Positions 15,591 through 23,687 of a DNA stretch of 64,000 bases are shown in pieces. The notes below the pieces were generated by a model. The model did no database searches, had not been told where the DNA came from, and was given only the letters and a program-made list of their open reading frames with translations. This stretch comes from Senegalia massiliensis (GTDB taxonomy: Bacteria; Bacillota; Clostridia; Tissierellales; SIT17). Within the stretch, counting starts at the first letter, position 1. Each line of letters begins with the position of its first letter. The DNA lies in the NCBI RefSeq assembly GCF_900626135.1, contig NZ_LR130785.1:1087241-1151240 (forward strand), read 5' to 3'. The translations under genes and the position numbers were made by a program.

Positions 15591-16134
15591 TTATTTTATC
15601 TACTATAGCTAAACTTTTTAAGTTATAACCATTTTCTCTGAGATAAGTTCCTCCTGATTGAAATCCCTTTTCTATAACTATTCCCATGCCTTTAATTGTA
15701 GCACCACTTTGATCTATAATATCAATAAGACCTTTCATCGCATTACCTTGTGCTAAAAAGTCATCTATAACTAGTAGATTATCCTCTTTATTAAGATACC
15801 TTTTACTTACCATTACATTGTACTCTTTTCTTTTAGTATAAGAATAGACTTTTCCTTTATAAATATCCTCATCTAAATTTAAGCTTTCAGATTTTTTTGC
15901 AAAAACTACTGGAACTTTAAAAAACAATGCTGCCATAGCAGCAATTGCAACACCACTTACTTCAATTGTAACAATTTTAGTTATATTTTCATTTTTAAAA
16001 TAATTATAAAATTCTTTACCTATTTCATACAAGAATTCTGAATCAAGTTGATGATTTAAAAAGCTATCAACCTTAAGAATATTACCTTCTCTTGTTTCAC
16101 CTTTAGATAGAATCATTTGTTTTAATTTATCCAT
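15565..16134 (-). CDS. xpt: Xanthine phosphoribosyltransferase
   Basis: A 189-residue type I phosphoribosyltransferase that converts xanthine and PRPP to XMP (salvage). The PRPP loop is DDFLAQGNAMKGL near residue 128-140, and the N-terminal SKGETREGNILKVDSFLNHQ pattern fits Bacillus Xpt. ATG 16134 has GAAAGGA upstream on the minus strand. A purine riboswitch commonly precedes xpt in Firmicutes, but the 5' leader here is only about 30-40 bases long, so no aptamer can fit. It may serve to scavenge xanthine alongside the purine catabolic locus at 26-43 kb. Confidence 0.9.
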   Translation of the reverse strand: MDKLKQMILSKGETREGNILKVDSFLNHQLDSEFLYEIGKEFYNYFKNENITKIVTIEVSGVAIAAMAALFFKVPVVFAKKSESLNLDEDIYKGKVYSYTKRKEYNVMVSKRYLNKEDNLLVIDDFLAQGNAMKGLIDIIDQSGATIKGMGIVIEKGFQSGGTYLRENGYNLKSLAIVDKITKKSITFR

Positions 16135-16169
16135 TTTTTTGTCCTTTCTTCCATAAGTATTTAAAACAT

Positions 16170-16198
16170 ACTATAACAAAATTATTTTTAAAAATCAA
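16170..16198 (-). promoter_or_regulatory. Candidate sigma-A promoter of xpt
   Basis: On the minus strand TTGATT (16198-16193), a 17-base spacer and TATAGT (16175-16170) lie about 36 bases upstream of the xpt start codon. Confidence 0.55.
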
Positions 16199-16206
16199 TA
16201 AAAATT

Positions 16207-16233
16207 AAAAAAGCATCGCAAAAGCGATGCTTT
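16207..16233 (-). terminator. Intrinsic terminator of the NlpC/P60 gene
   Basis: The 10-bp stem 16210-16219/16224-16233 (AAAGCATCGC) with an AAAA loop is followed on the minus strand by a T-run, ending the wall hydrolase transcript. Confidence 0.85.
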
Positions 16234-16247
16234 AAATATTCAATTTA

Positions 16248-17540
16248 TTAATATACTCTTCTACCATATGCATAGTGTGAACCCCAGTAATTACTATTTA
16301 AACTTGCAATAGCAATTCCTCTTGAAGAAGTAGCACTTATAAACATATCATTTCCTAAGTAGATACCTGTATGACTTGGACCAGCTTTATAAGTACCTTC
16401 AAATATAAGTAAATCTCCAGGTTTTAAATTATTTCTACTTATTCTAGAACCATTACCAGCTTGACCTACAGAACTACGAGAAAGACTTATACCAAATTTT
16501 CTATATACATATTGTGTATAACCTGAACAATCAAAACCTGATGGAGTAGAACCAGCATAACGATAAGGTACTCCTAAGTATTTTTTAGACTCATTTATTA
16601 TGTTTTGAGTTAATTTATCTCTACTACTATTACTTGTATTATTTTCAGTTGATCCACCACGATTTGGTAATTCACCATTTAATGCTTTATTGATTGTTTT
16701 TATAGTATTAGGTCCAGCATATCCATCTACTGCAATATGAGCAGATCTTTGGAAATTCATTACAGCACTTTTAGTACCAGAACCGTAAATACCATCTATA
16801 CTTGAACTATAATAATTTAATTTATCAAGTGCAGATTGTAATGATTTTACATCTTGCCCTCTAGAATCATATTTTAATACTCTTTTGTAAGTTAAAAGTC
16901 CAGTATTATTACTTGGTTTCTCTTCTGGTGCTGGCTTAGAGGGCTTATTATTTCCACTTAAAGTATTTTTTAAGTACTTATAAGAATTAGGACCAAAGTA
17001 TCCATCTGCACTAATTTTTTGTGATCTTTGAAATTTTATTACAGCACTTCTTGTACCAGGACCAAAAATGCCATCTATACTTGAACTATAATGTCCTAAT
17101 GATTTAAGTATAGATTGTAATGACTTTACATCTTGTCCTCTAGAACCATATTTTAATACTCTTGTATAGTTAAATAATGAAGTGTTGTTGTTTGTATTAG
17201 TATTTGTTGAATTTGAGCTAGAATTTGTTTTATTTATTTTATTAAGTAATGTTTTGGAAGTGTTGGGGCCAAAATAGCCATCAACTTTTAAACCATTTGC
17301 TCTTTGAAAATCTTTTACTGCATTTTCTGTAATATATCCGTAATATGTTGTTGTCCCATTATAATTCATATGTCCTAAGTCTTTTAGGTGTTGTTGCAAC
17401 ACTTTAACATCAGTATCACGCATTCCTCTTTTTAAAAGCTGATCTCCTAATTGTGCATTAGCAGGCAATCCCATTGCTAAAACTGCCATAAGTGTTAAAG
17501 TTGCTACTGTACTTTTTAAAGCATGTTTTTTTAATGCCAA
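16248..17540 (-). CDS. Secreted NlpC/P60 peptidoglycan hydrolase with three peptidoglycan-binding domains
   Basis: A 430-residue exported cell-wall endopeptidase. It has an N-terminal signal peptide (residues 1-29, cleavage near ANA/QL), then three repeated peptidoglycan-binding domains (about 35-95, 125-190, 215-280) joined by Asn/Ser-rich linkers, and an NlpC/P60 domain from about 315. The catalytic Cys338 lies in GFDCSGYTQYVY and His390 in GPSHTGIYLG. Enzymes of this type cut gamma-D-Glu-diaminopimelate bonds in peptidoglycan. The start is TTG at 17540, with AAAGGAGGCG upstream. The second and third binding repeats are very similar (KSLQS...YYSSSIDGI...G), indicating recent internal duplication. 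Confidence 0.93.
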   Translation of the reverse strand: MALKKHALKSTVATLTLMAVLAMGLPANAQLGDQLLKRGMRDTDVKVLQQHLKDLGHMNYNGTTTYYGYITENAVKDFQRANGLKVDGYFGPNTSKTLLNKINKTNSSSNSTNTNTNNNTSLFNYTRVLKYGSRGQDVKSLQSILKSLGHYSSSIDGIFGPGTRSAVIKFQRSQKISADGYFGPNSYKYLKNTLSGNNKPSKPAPEEKPSNNTGLLTYKRVLKYDSRGQDVKSLQSALDKLNYYSSSIDGIYGSGTKSAVMNFQRSAHIAVDGYAGPNTIKTINKALNGELPNRGGSTENNTSNSSRDKLTQNIINESKKYLGVPYRYAGSTPSGFDCSGYTQYVYRKFGISLSRSSVGQAGNGSRISRNNLKPGDLLIFEGTYKAGPSHTGIYLGNDMFISATSSRGIAIASLNSNYWGSHYAYGRRVY

Positions 17541-17770
17541 AACATACGCCTCCTTTAATAGTTTTATATCTTGATTATTATTATATAATATAACAGTAAC
17601 AAATGAAAGGGTTTTCTGTAATTAAATTGTAATATTTCGAAAAAGTTTTATTTTTAGGCTTTAGATTGTTTCTTTTTGAAGGTTTCTGTAACTAGAAAGA
17701 TATAATTTTAACAAAGCTTTTCTTATATTTTTCTTAAATATACAATTCATACAAATTGGAGGGATTTATA
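17541..17770. promoter_or_regulatory. Divergent intergenic region between the wall hydrolase and the AGCS symporter
   Basis: This 230-base gap contains a candidate plus-strand promoter TTGAAG (17676-17681), 19-base spacer, TATAAT (17701-17706). Two related direct repeats, GGTTTTCTGTAATTAAA near 17612 and GGTTTCTGTAACTAGAA near 17681, could be regulator sites. No riboswitch was recognised. Confidence 0.35.
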
Positions 17771-19123
17771 GTGGATATTATTGAAAGTATTAATGGGTTT
17801 TTATGGGGGCCAGTAATGTTAGTTGCATTACTTGGGACAGGTATTCTTTTTACTTTTAGGTTAAAATTTATTCAAGTTACAAAAATTAAGTCAATATTTA
17901 AAGAAGTATTTAGTAAGCCAGAAAAGGAAACAGAAGATGTTGGCATGTCAGCTTTTCAATCGCTTTCTACAGCTATAGCAGCACAAGTTGGAACAGGAAA
18001 CTTAGCAGGAGTTGCAACAGCTATAGCAGCAGGAGGACCTGGAGCTATATTTTGGATGTGGATTAGTGGATTCTTTGGTATGGGAACAATATTTGCAGAA
18101 GCAGTTTTAGCTCAAACATACAACAGGAGTATAAATGGAGAATTAGTTGGAGGGCCTGCATATTACTTAAGATATGGCTTGAAAAGCAAATTTTTAGCAG
18201 GATTTTTTTCAATTTCAATTATATTTGCCCTTGGATTTATGGGAAGTATGGTACAATCCAATTCTATAGGACTTGCAGTAAATAATGCTTTTCCTATTCC
18301 CAAAATAGTTATTGGAATTATAGTAGCAGCTTTAGCAGCATTAATATTATTAGGTGGAGTAAGTCGTATAGCTTCATTTACAGAAAAAGTAGTTCCATTT
18401 ATGGCGGCTTTATATATATTAGGTGGTATAGTAGTTTTAGCAATTAATTATTCGGAGATATTACCAGCACTTAAAATGATTGTGTGGGGAGCATTTAATC
18501 CTCGTGCTGCAACAGGAGGATTTATAGGTGCAACTGTAAAAGAAACTTTAAGATACGGTGTTGCAAGAGGATTATTTTCAAATGAAGCAGGTATGGGTTC
18601 AACTCCTCATGCCCATGCAGTAGCTAAAGTAGATCATCCAGTACAACAAGGATATGTTTCTATGTTAGGTGTTATAGTTGATACTGGAATAGTTTGTACT
18701 ATAACAGCTCTTGTAATATTAACTACTGGTGCATTTGAAACTGGTCTTACAAGTTCTGAATTAACTCAAGAAGGATTTAGATTAGGATTTAGTAATTTTG
18801 GTGATTTTGGATTACAATTTATAGCCGTAGCATTATTTTTCTTTGCTTTTTCAACTATAATAGGCTGGTACTTTTTTGGAGAACTTAATATAAAATATTT
18901 ATTTGGAAAAGGTGGAGTAAAATATTATAGAGCATTAGTTCTTATATGTATAGTGGTGGGAACATTATTAGATGTAGAACTTGTTTGGGCATTAGCAGAT
19001 ATGTTTAACGCTTTAATGGTAATTCCTAACCTTATAGCCCTTGTTGGATTATCAGCATTAGTAGTTAAGGCAGTAAATGAGTTTGATTCAAAAAAGAAAA
19101 ATAAAAGTCAGAATATAAGTTAA
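17771..19123 (+). CDS. Alanine/glycine:cation symporter (AGCS family)
   Basis: A 450-residue membrane symporter with about 10-11 segments that takes up alanine or glycine with sodium. The family signatures are the STAIAAQVGTGNLAGVATAI segment near residues 65-85, GGPGAIFWMWISGFFGMGT, and FSNEAGMGSTPHAHA near residue 275. GTG 17771 is the preferred start: TTG 17756 lies inside the TTGGAGGG ribosome site. The gene stands alone between a wall hydrolase and a terminator. Alanine or glycine supply would suit Stickland-type amino-acid fermentation, but regulation is not apparent. Confidence 0.92.
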   Translation: MDIIESINGFLWGPVMLVALLGTGILFTFRLKFIQVTKIKSIFKEVFSKPEKETEDVGMSAFQSLSTAIAAQVGTGNLAGVATAIAAGGPGAIFWMWISGFFGMGTIFAEAVLAQTYNRSINGELVGGPAYYLRYGLKSKFLAGFFSISIIFALGFMGSMVQSNSIGLAVNNAFPIPKIVIGIIVAALAALILLGGVSRIASFTEKVVPFMAALYILGGIVVLAINYSEILPALKMIVWGAFNPRAATGGFIGATVKETLRYGVARGLFSNEAGMGSTPHAHAVAKVDHPVQQGYVSMLGVIVDTGIVCTITALVILTTGAFETGLTSSELTQEGFRLGFSNFGDFGLQFIAVALFFFAFSTIIGWYFFGELNIKYLFGKGGVKYYRALVLICIVVGTLLDVELVWALADMFNALMVIPNLIALVGLSALVVKAVNEFDSKKKNKSQNIS

Positions 19124-19127
19124 TCTA

Positions 19128-19172
19128 AATAATAATCTGCCTCAATATATTGAGGCAGATTATTATTTTTTA
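19128..19172. terminator. Bidirectional intrinsic terminator
   Basis: A perfect 18-bp stem (19128-19145 with 19150-19167; core CTGCCTCAA) with a TATA loop and a T-run separates the convergent symporter and pirin genes. Confidence 0.9.
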
Positions 19173-20185
19173 GGATAAACTATATTTTCTTTGCTATATT
19201 TTGCAAATCTTTCTTTTTCCTTTGGATTAATAGGACCCTCTTTTTCCCAAGGCCATCCACCAAAATGATTTTTTTCATAATCTCTATAAGCTTCATGTAT
19301 TTCTTCCATAGATGTCATTACAAAAGGTCCATAATTAACTACTTTTTCTCCAATAGGTTCTCCTTCTAATAGTAGAAGGTAACTATCTTCATCACCATTA
19401 GTTACTTTTATTTGTTCATTTCCATTAAGGTTAATGGTCTTTGAGTTTTTTATTTCAGCACCATCAATATATATATTTTCACCTTTGTATAGATATAATT
19501 TTCTATTTAAAGTAGGAGAAATCTTTGGAATATCTATACTTGAATTTGGTTCCATATGAATTGTCCAAATGTTTACATTATTATTTTTATCATTTGCCCA
19601 AGAATCAGGGTTTGGGTCTAGTGAATTAGTATCTTTATATGAGCCAGATATTACTTTAATATATGCTATATTGCCATTTTCATTTATTTCCTTAACTATA
19701 GGTATGTCTTCATTCCATAACATTTTATAATGTGGTTCTACAAATTTATTTTTACGTGGCAAATTAAGCCATATTTGAAATAATTCCAAGGTGTTTTCTT
19801 TATCATCATAAACCAAAGGAAACATTTCAGCATGTTGCATACCTTTACCTGCAGTCATCCATTGTACATCTCCATTGCCATATCTTCCAGTTAAGCCTGC
19901 TGAATCAGAATGATCAACAAACCCTTTTAGAACTATTGTAATAGTTTCAAAACCCCTATGGGGATGTACGGGAAATCCAGGAACATCTTTTCCATAATAC
20001 ATTTTAAAAGGACTGTTAAAATCGAAATCTTCACCTAAATTTTTATGTTTTAACTCTTCTTTTTGTACTCCCATTTTACCATTACCTTTAGGATAATTAT
20101 CTAAATGATGCATTCTTATAATAAAGGGATCACCTACTTCATCTCTAAAACTAAAATCTTTGATATCCAATATTTTTTGACCCAT
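19163..20185 (-). CDS. Pirin-family protein
   Basis: A 340-residue double cupin protein of the pirin family, somewhat longer than the usual 230-300. The metal-binding signature of the N-terminal cupin is visible: HPHRGFETI, a following DHSDS histidine, and GKGMQHAEMFP with His and Glu. The C-terminal cupin carries LLLEGEPIGEKVVNYGPFVM. Several pirins are quercetinase-like or redox-sensing proteins; the function in anaerobes is unclear. Its start has AAGGGGATAAAT upstream on the minus strand. It is divergent from a nitroreductase-like gene, and the pair may belong to a redox or xenobiotic response. Confidence 0.88.
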   Translation of the reverse strand: MGQKILDIKDFSFRDEVGDPFIIRMHHLDNYPKGNGKMGVQKEELKHKNLGEDFDFNSPFKMYYGKDVPGFPVHPHRGFETITIVLKGFVDHSDSAGLTGRYGNGDVQWMTAGKGMQHAEMFPLVYDDKENTLELFQIWLNLPRKNKFVEPHYKMLWNEDIPIVKEINENGNIAYIKVISGSYKDTNSLDPNPDSWANDKNNNVNIWTIHMEPNSSIDIPKISPTLNRKLYLYKGENIYIDGAEIKNSKTINLNGNEQIKVTNGDEDSYLLLLEGEPIGEKVVNYGPFVMTSMEEIHEAYRDYEKNHFGGWPWEKEGPINPKEKERFAKYSKENIVYPKK

Positions 20186-20304
20186 ATTTATCCCCTTTCC
20201 ATATTTAAAGTTCTCATATATATTTTATACCTTATACATATTATTTAAAACAATATAATAAGGGTAACATATTAAATATGAATAAAACAAATTGGGGTGG
20301 TTAT

Positions 20305-20856
20305 ATGGAAAGACAATTTAATTACGATATAATGAAGGTTATTAAGGAGAGATGGTCTCCTAGAGAATTTAGTAATGAAAAAGTACCACTTGAAGATTTA
20401 AAAGCTATCTTTGAAGCTGCTAGATATGCACCATCTTGTTTTAATGAGCAACCATGGAGATATATTGTAGCTTATAAGGATGATGATGTAGAAATATTAA
20501 GGGGATTATTAATGAAAGGAAATAGTTGGGCAAAAAAAGCACCTGTACTTGCAATTGCAATTTCTACAAATACATTTAAACGTAACAATAAAAAAAATAA
20601 TTATAATAAATTTGATACAGGTACTTCATGGGGATTTTTATCTTTAGAAGCTAAAAAAAGAGGATATGATACTCATGGAATGGCTGGTTTTAGTAAAAAG
20701 AAAGCACGTGAGATACTAAATATACCTGAAGACTGTGATATAATTGCTATGATAGCAATAGGAAAAAGAATTAAAAGTGGAAATGAAAAACCTAATACTA
20801 GAAAATCTTTAGAAGAAGTTATGATAGATATTAATTTCTTTAAAGAGAGAAATTAA
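20305..20856 (+). CDS. Nitroreductase-family protein
   Basis: A 183-residue flavin-dependent oxidoreductase-like protein. The N-terminal FMN-binding pattern RWSPREFSNEKVPLEDL is followed by EAARYAPSCFNEQPWRY, and the C-terminal part has NIPEDCDIIAMIAIGKR, typical of the NAD(P)H-dependent nitroreductase superfamily. Members of about this size reduce nitro compounds, quinones or other substrates with FMN. ATG 20305 is preferred over ATG 20278 because GGGGTGG lies at 20294-20300. It is transcribed alone and ends at a terminator. The physiological substrate is unknown. Confidence 0.9.
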   Translation: MERQFNYDIMKVIKERWSPREFSNEKVPLEDLKAIFEAARYAPSCFNEQPWRYIVAYKDDDVEILRGLLMKGNSWAKKAPVLAIAISTNTFKRNNKKNNYNKFDTGTSWGFLSLEAKKRGYDTHGMAGFSKKKAREILNIPEDCDIIAMIAIGKRIKSGNEKPNTRKSLEEVMIDINFFKERN

Positions 20857-20889
20857 AATACTTAAATATCATATTTTATAAATAATAGA

Positions 20890-20914
20890 AAACTCCTATT
20901 TAGGAGTTTTTTTT
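20890..20914 (+). terminator. Intrinsic terminator after the nitroreductase gene
   Basis: AAACTCCTA (20890-20898) pairs with TAGGAGTTT (20901-20909), followed by a T-run to 20914. Confidence 0.85.
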
Positions 20915-20924
20915 ATGAAAAATG

Positions 20925-20987
20925 TTGACAATTAATAATAATAAAGATAAAATATATTTCGTATACTAAATATTGCTATGCGAAATA
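20925..20987 (+). promoter_or_regulatory. Sigma-A promoter and MarR operator of the exporter operon
   Basis: TTGACA (20925-20930), a 17-base spacer and TAAAAT (20948-20953) form a near-consensus promoter. Directly downstream, TATTTCGTATA (20955-20965) and TATGCGAAATA (20977-20987) form an inverted repeat with 10 of 11 matches and a 22-base centre-to-centre spacing, overlapping the transcription start. It is well placed for autorepression by the MarR protein encoded next. Confidence 0.7.
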
Positions 20988-21009
20988 GTTTTGAAAATGA
21001 GGTGTATTA

Positions 21010-21447
21010 ATGAAAAATAATGGAATAAGTATAGTTAAATTATTAAAAAATGTAATGGATACTATGAAACGTAATATAGAAGATGAATTTAAAGAAATGA
21101 ATTTGACAGGACCACAAGGTATGCTTATAGGAATATTAAGCAAATATGAAGAGATGAAAATAAGTGATATAAGTCAAAAAATGGGACTTTCAAATAGTAC
21201 AGTTTCAGGAATAGTAGATAGGATGGAAAAACAAGGATATATTGAAAGAATCAGAAGTAAAGAGGATAGAAGAGTTGTTCATGTAAAGATAACTCCTTCT
21301 TTTAAAAAGAAATCTAAAAATCATTTTTCTAAAGTTGAAAATAAAATAGATGATATTATAAAAAATGGTACAAAAGAAGAAATTGAAAAAATATATGAAG
21401 GACTTGAAACCTTAAAAAAAGTATTAGATAGAAATGAAAAAAAGTAA
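21010..21447 (+). CDS. MarR-family transcriptional regulator
   Basis: A 145-residue winged-helix repressor. The DNA-binding region is visible in MKISDISQKMGLSNSTVSGI and the wing in RSKEDRRVVHVKITP (residues about 55-100), the standard MarR pattern with the DRR wing. It is the first gene of an operon with the two ABC exporter subunits, 14 bases upstream of the first, and an inverted repeat overlaps the promoter. The likely circuit is repression of the exporter, relieved by a drug or toxic metabolite. An AAATGAGGTG ribosome site precedes ATG 21010. Confidence 0.92.
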   Translation: MKNNGISIVKLLKNVMDTMKRNIEDEFKEMNLTGPQGMLIGILSKYEEMKISDISQKMGLSNSTVSGIVDRMEKQGYIERIRSKEDRRVVHVKITPSFKKKSKNHFSKVENKIDDIIKNGTKEEIEKIYEGLETLKKVLDRNEKK

Positions 21448-21461
21448 GGGGTTGAAATATA

Positions 21462-23687
21462 ATGACTAAATTAGCTAAATATCTTAAACCATTTAAGGTT
21501 TTAATTATATTTGCGGTTATTTTCTTATTTATTCAAGCTATGGCAGAACTTTCACTTCCTGACTATATGGCAGATATAGTTAATAAAGGTATCCAACAAG
21601 GTGGTATTACAGAAGCTACTCCAGAAGCTATGAGAAAAAGTTTGATGGATAAAATAAAAATATTTATGAATGAAGAGGAAAAGAAAGAAGTATCAAATAA
21701 TTATATTTTTATTGATGAAAATAGTGAAAGTTATGATGATTACTTGGAAAAACATCCAAATTTAGCTGAGTCACCTATATATGTATTGAAAGATATAGAT
21801 GATGAAAAAATTGAATACTTAAATAGTATTATAGGTAGAGCACTTGTAACTATATCAGGTATAGAACAAATTCAAAATAATGCTAAAGATGGAGTGATAG
21901 AATTTAATGGTACAGAGATACCAGCTGATACTGATATATATGGTATAATTGAAAACTTACCGATTAACCAAAGGCAAGAAATAGATAAACAAATGAATGA
22001 AAGAATAGATGCATTAGGTGAAGATATGTTAATACAATCTGCAGTAGGAGCAGTTAAAGCTGAGTATTCAGCTCTTGGTATGGATGTAGATGAAATACAA
22101 ACTAATTATATTTTAAAAGCAGGATTAAAGATGTTATTAGTAGCTTTAATAAGTGCTATTAGTATTGTAATAGTTGGATTTTTAGCTTCAAAAACTGCAG
22201 CAGGCATGGCTCGTAACTTACGATATGATGTTTTTAATCATGTAGAAAGATTTTCTATAAAAGAATTAGATAAATTTTCTTCAGCATCCCTTATTACAAG
22301 AACTACTAATGATATAACTCAAATACAAAATTTAATTGTAATAATGATAAGAATGGTATTTTTTGCTCCAATCATGGGAGTTGGTGGAGTAATAAAGGCT
22401 ATAGGTAAAAGTGCTTCTATGTCTTGGATTATAGGGGTAGCTGTAATAGCTCTATTAGGTTTAATTTCTATTTTAATTATAGTAGTAATGCCTAAATTTA
22501 AGGTAGTACAAAAACTTATTGATAAACTCAATTTAGTTACACGTGAGAATTTATCAGGTATGATGGTTATAAGAGCATTTAGTAATCAGCAATTTGAAGA
22601 AAATAGATTTGATGAGGCAAATAAAAATCTTACAGATACAAATCTCTTTATTAATAGAGTAATGGCATTAATGTATCCTGCAATGATGCTTATAATGAAC
22701 GGAGTCACTATACTTATAGTATGGGTAGGAGCTCATAGGATTGCTGATGCTAATATGCAAGTTGGAGATATGATGGCTTATATGCAATATGCAATGCAGA
22801 TTATTTTTGCATTTTTAATGATGTCTATGATGTTTATACTTATTCCAAGAGCTTCTGTTTCAGCTAATCGTATAGTAGAAGTGTTACAAACTGAGCTAGA
22901 AATAAAAGATCCTGAAAATCCTAAAGAATTTGATAATTCCTTAAAAGGAGTAGTAGAATTTAAAAATGTATCTTTTAGATATGATGGAGCAGAAGAAGAT
23001 ATGTTAAAAAACATAGACTTTAAAGCATTACCAGGTGAAACTACAGCTATTATTGGCTCTACTGGTTCTGGTAAAACTACTCTTTTAAATTTAATACCAA
23101 GATTTCAAGATGTAACAAGTGGTGAAATACTTGTAGATGGTGTAGATATAAGAAAAGTATCTCAGCATGATTTAAGGGAAAAAATAGGGTATGTTCCTCA
23201 AAAAAGCATATTATTTAGTGGAACAATTGAATCAAATTTAAAATATGGAGACGAAGATGCTGAAAAAGAAGATTTAATAAAAGCAGCAGAAATTTCTCAA
23301 TCAATGGAATTCATTAAAGAAAAAGAAGAAGAATTTAGATCACCAATTTCTCAAGGTGGTTCTAATGTATCTGGCGGACAAAAACAGAGACTTTCTATAG
23401 CACGAGCTCTCATGAAAAAACCTGAAATATTTTTATTTGATGATAGTTTTTCAGCACTTGATTTCAGAACAGATTCTGCTCTTAGAAAGGCACTTAATAA
23501 AAGGATAGAAAAAAGTACTATTATAATAGTAGCACAAAGAGTTGCAAGTATAATGAATGCAGAACAAATAATAGTACTTGATGAAGGAGAAATTGTAGGA
23601 AAAGGAACACATAAGGAATTACTTGAAAACTGTAAGCCTTATAGAGAAATAGCTGAATCCCAGCTTTCAAAGGAGGAATTAGCATGA
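21462..23687 (+). CDS. Heterodimeric ABC exporter, subunit with degenerate ATPase site
   Basis: A 741-residue membrane-ATPase fusion. TM1 (about 13-32) is separated from TM2 (about 220-242) by roughly 180 charged residues that should lie outside the cell, an unusual insert. The nucleotide domain carries Walker A GSTGSGKTT, signature VSGGQKQR, Walker B LFDDSFSALD and H-loop VAQRVAS. Thus the catalytic Glu is Asp and the switch His is Gln, a degenerate site. The signature is canonical, so it can complete the active site of its partner. Its end overlaps the next gene's ATG by four bases. Substrate is likely a drug or peptide; not readable from sequence. Confidence 0.92.
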   Translation: MTKLAKYLKPFKVLIIFAVIFLFIQAMAELSLPDYMADIVNKGIQQGGITEATPEAMRKSLMDKIKIFMNEEEKKEVSNNYIFIDENSESYDDYLEKHPNLAESPIYVLKDIDDEKIEYLNSIIGRALVTISGIEQIQNNAKDGVIEFNGTEIPADTDIYGIIENLPINQRQEIDKQMNERIDALGEDMLIQSAVGAVKAEYSALGMDVDEIQTNYILKAGLKMLLVALISAISIVIVGFLASKTAAGMARNLRYDVFNHVERFSIKELDKFSSASLITRTTNDITQIQNLIVIMIRMVFFAPIMGVGGVIKAIGKSASMSWIIGVAVIALLGLISILIIVVMPKFKVVQKLIDKLNLVTRENLSGMMVIRAFSNQQFEENRFDEANKNLTDTNLFINRVMALMYPAMMLIMNGVTILIVWVGAHRIADANMQVGDMMAYMQYAMQIIFAFLMMSMMFILIPRASVSANRIVEVLQTELEIKDPENPKEFDNSLKGVVEFKNVSFRYDGAEEDMLKNIDFKALPGETTAIIGSTGSGKTTLLNLIPRFQDVTSGEILVDGVDIRKVSQHDLREKIGYVPQKSILFSGTIESNLKYGDEDAEKEDLIKAAEISQSMEFIKEKEEEFRSPISQGGSNVSGGQKQRLSIARALMKKPEIFLFDDSFSALDFRTDSALRKALNKRIEKSTIIIVAQRVASIMNAEQIIVLDEGEIVGKGTHKELLENCKPYREIAESQLSKEELA

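Noticed and set aside
15565-16247. Purine riboswitch upstream of xpt
   Set aside because: The candidate promoter leaves a leader of only 30-40 bases, and no aptamer-like paired loops were found.
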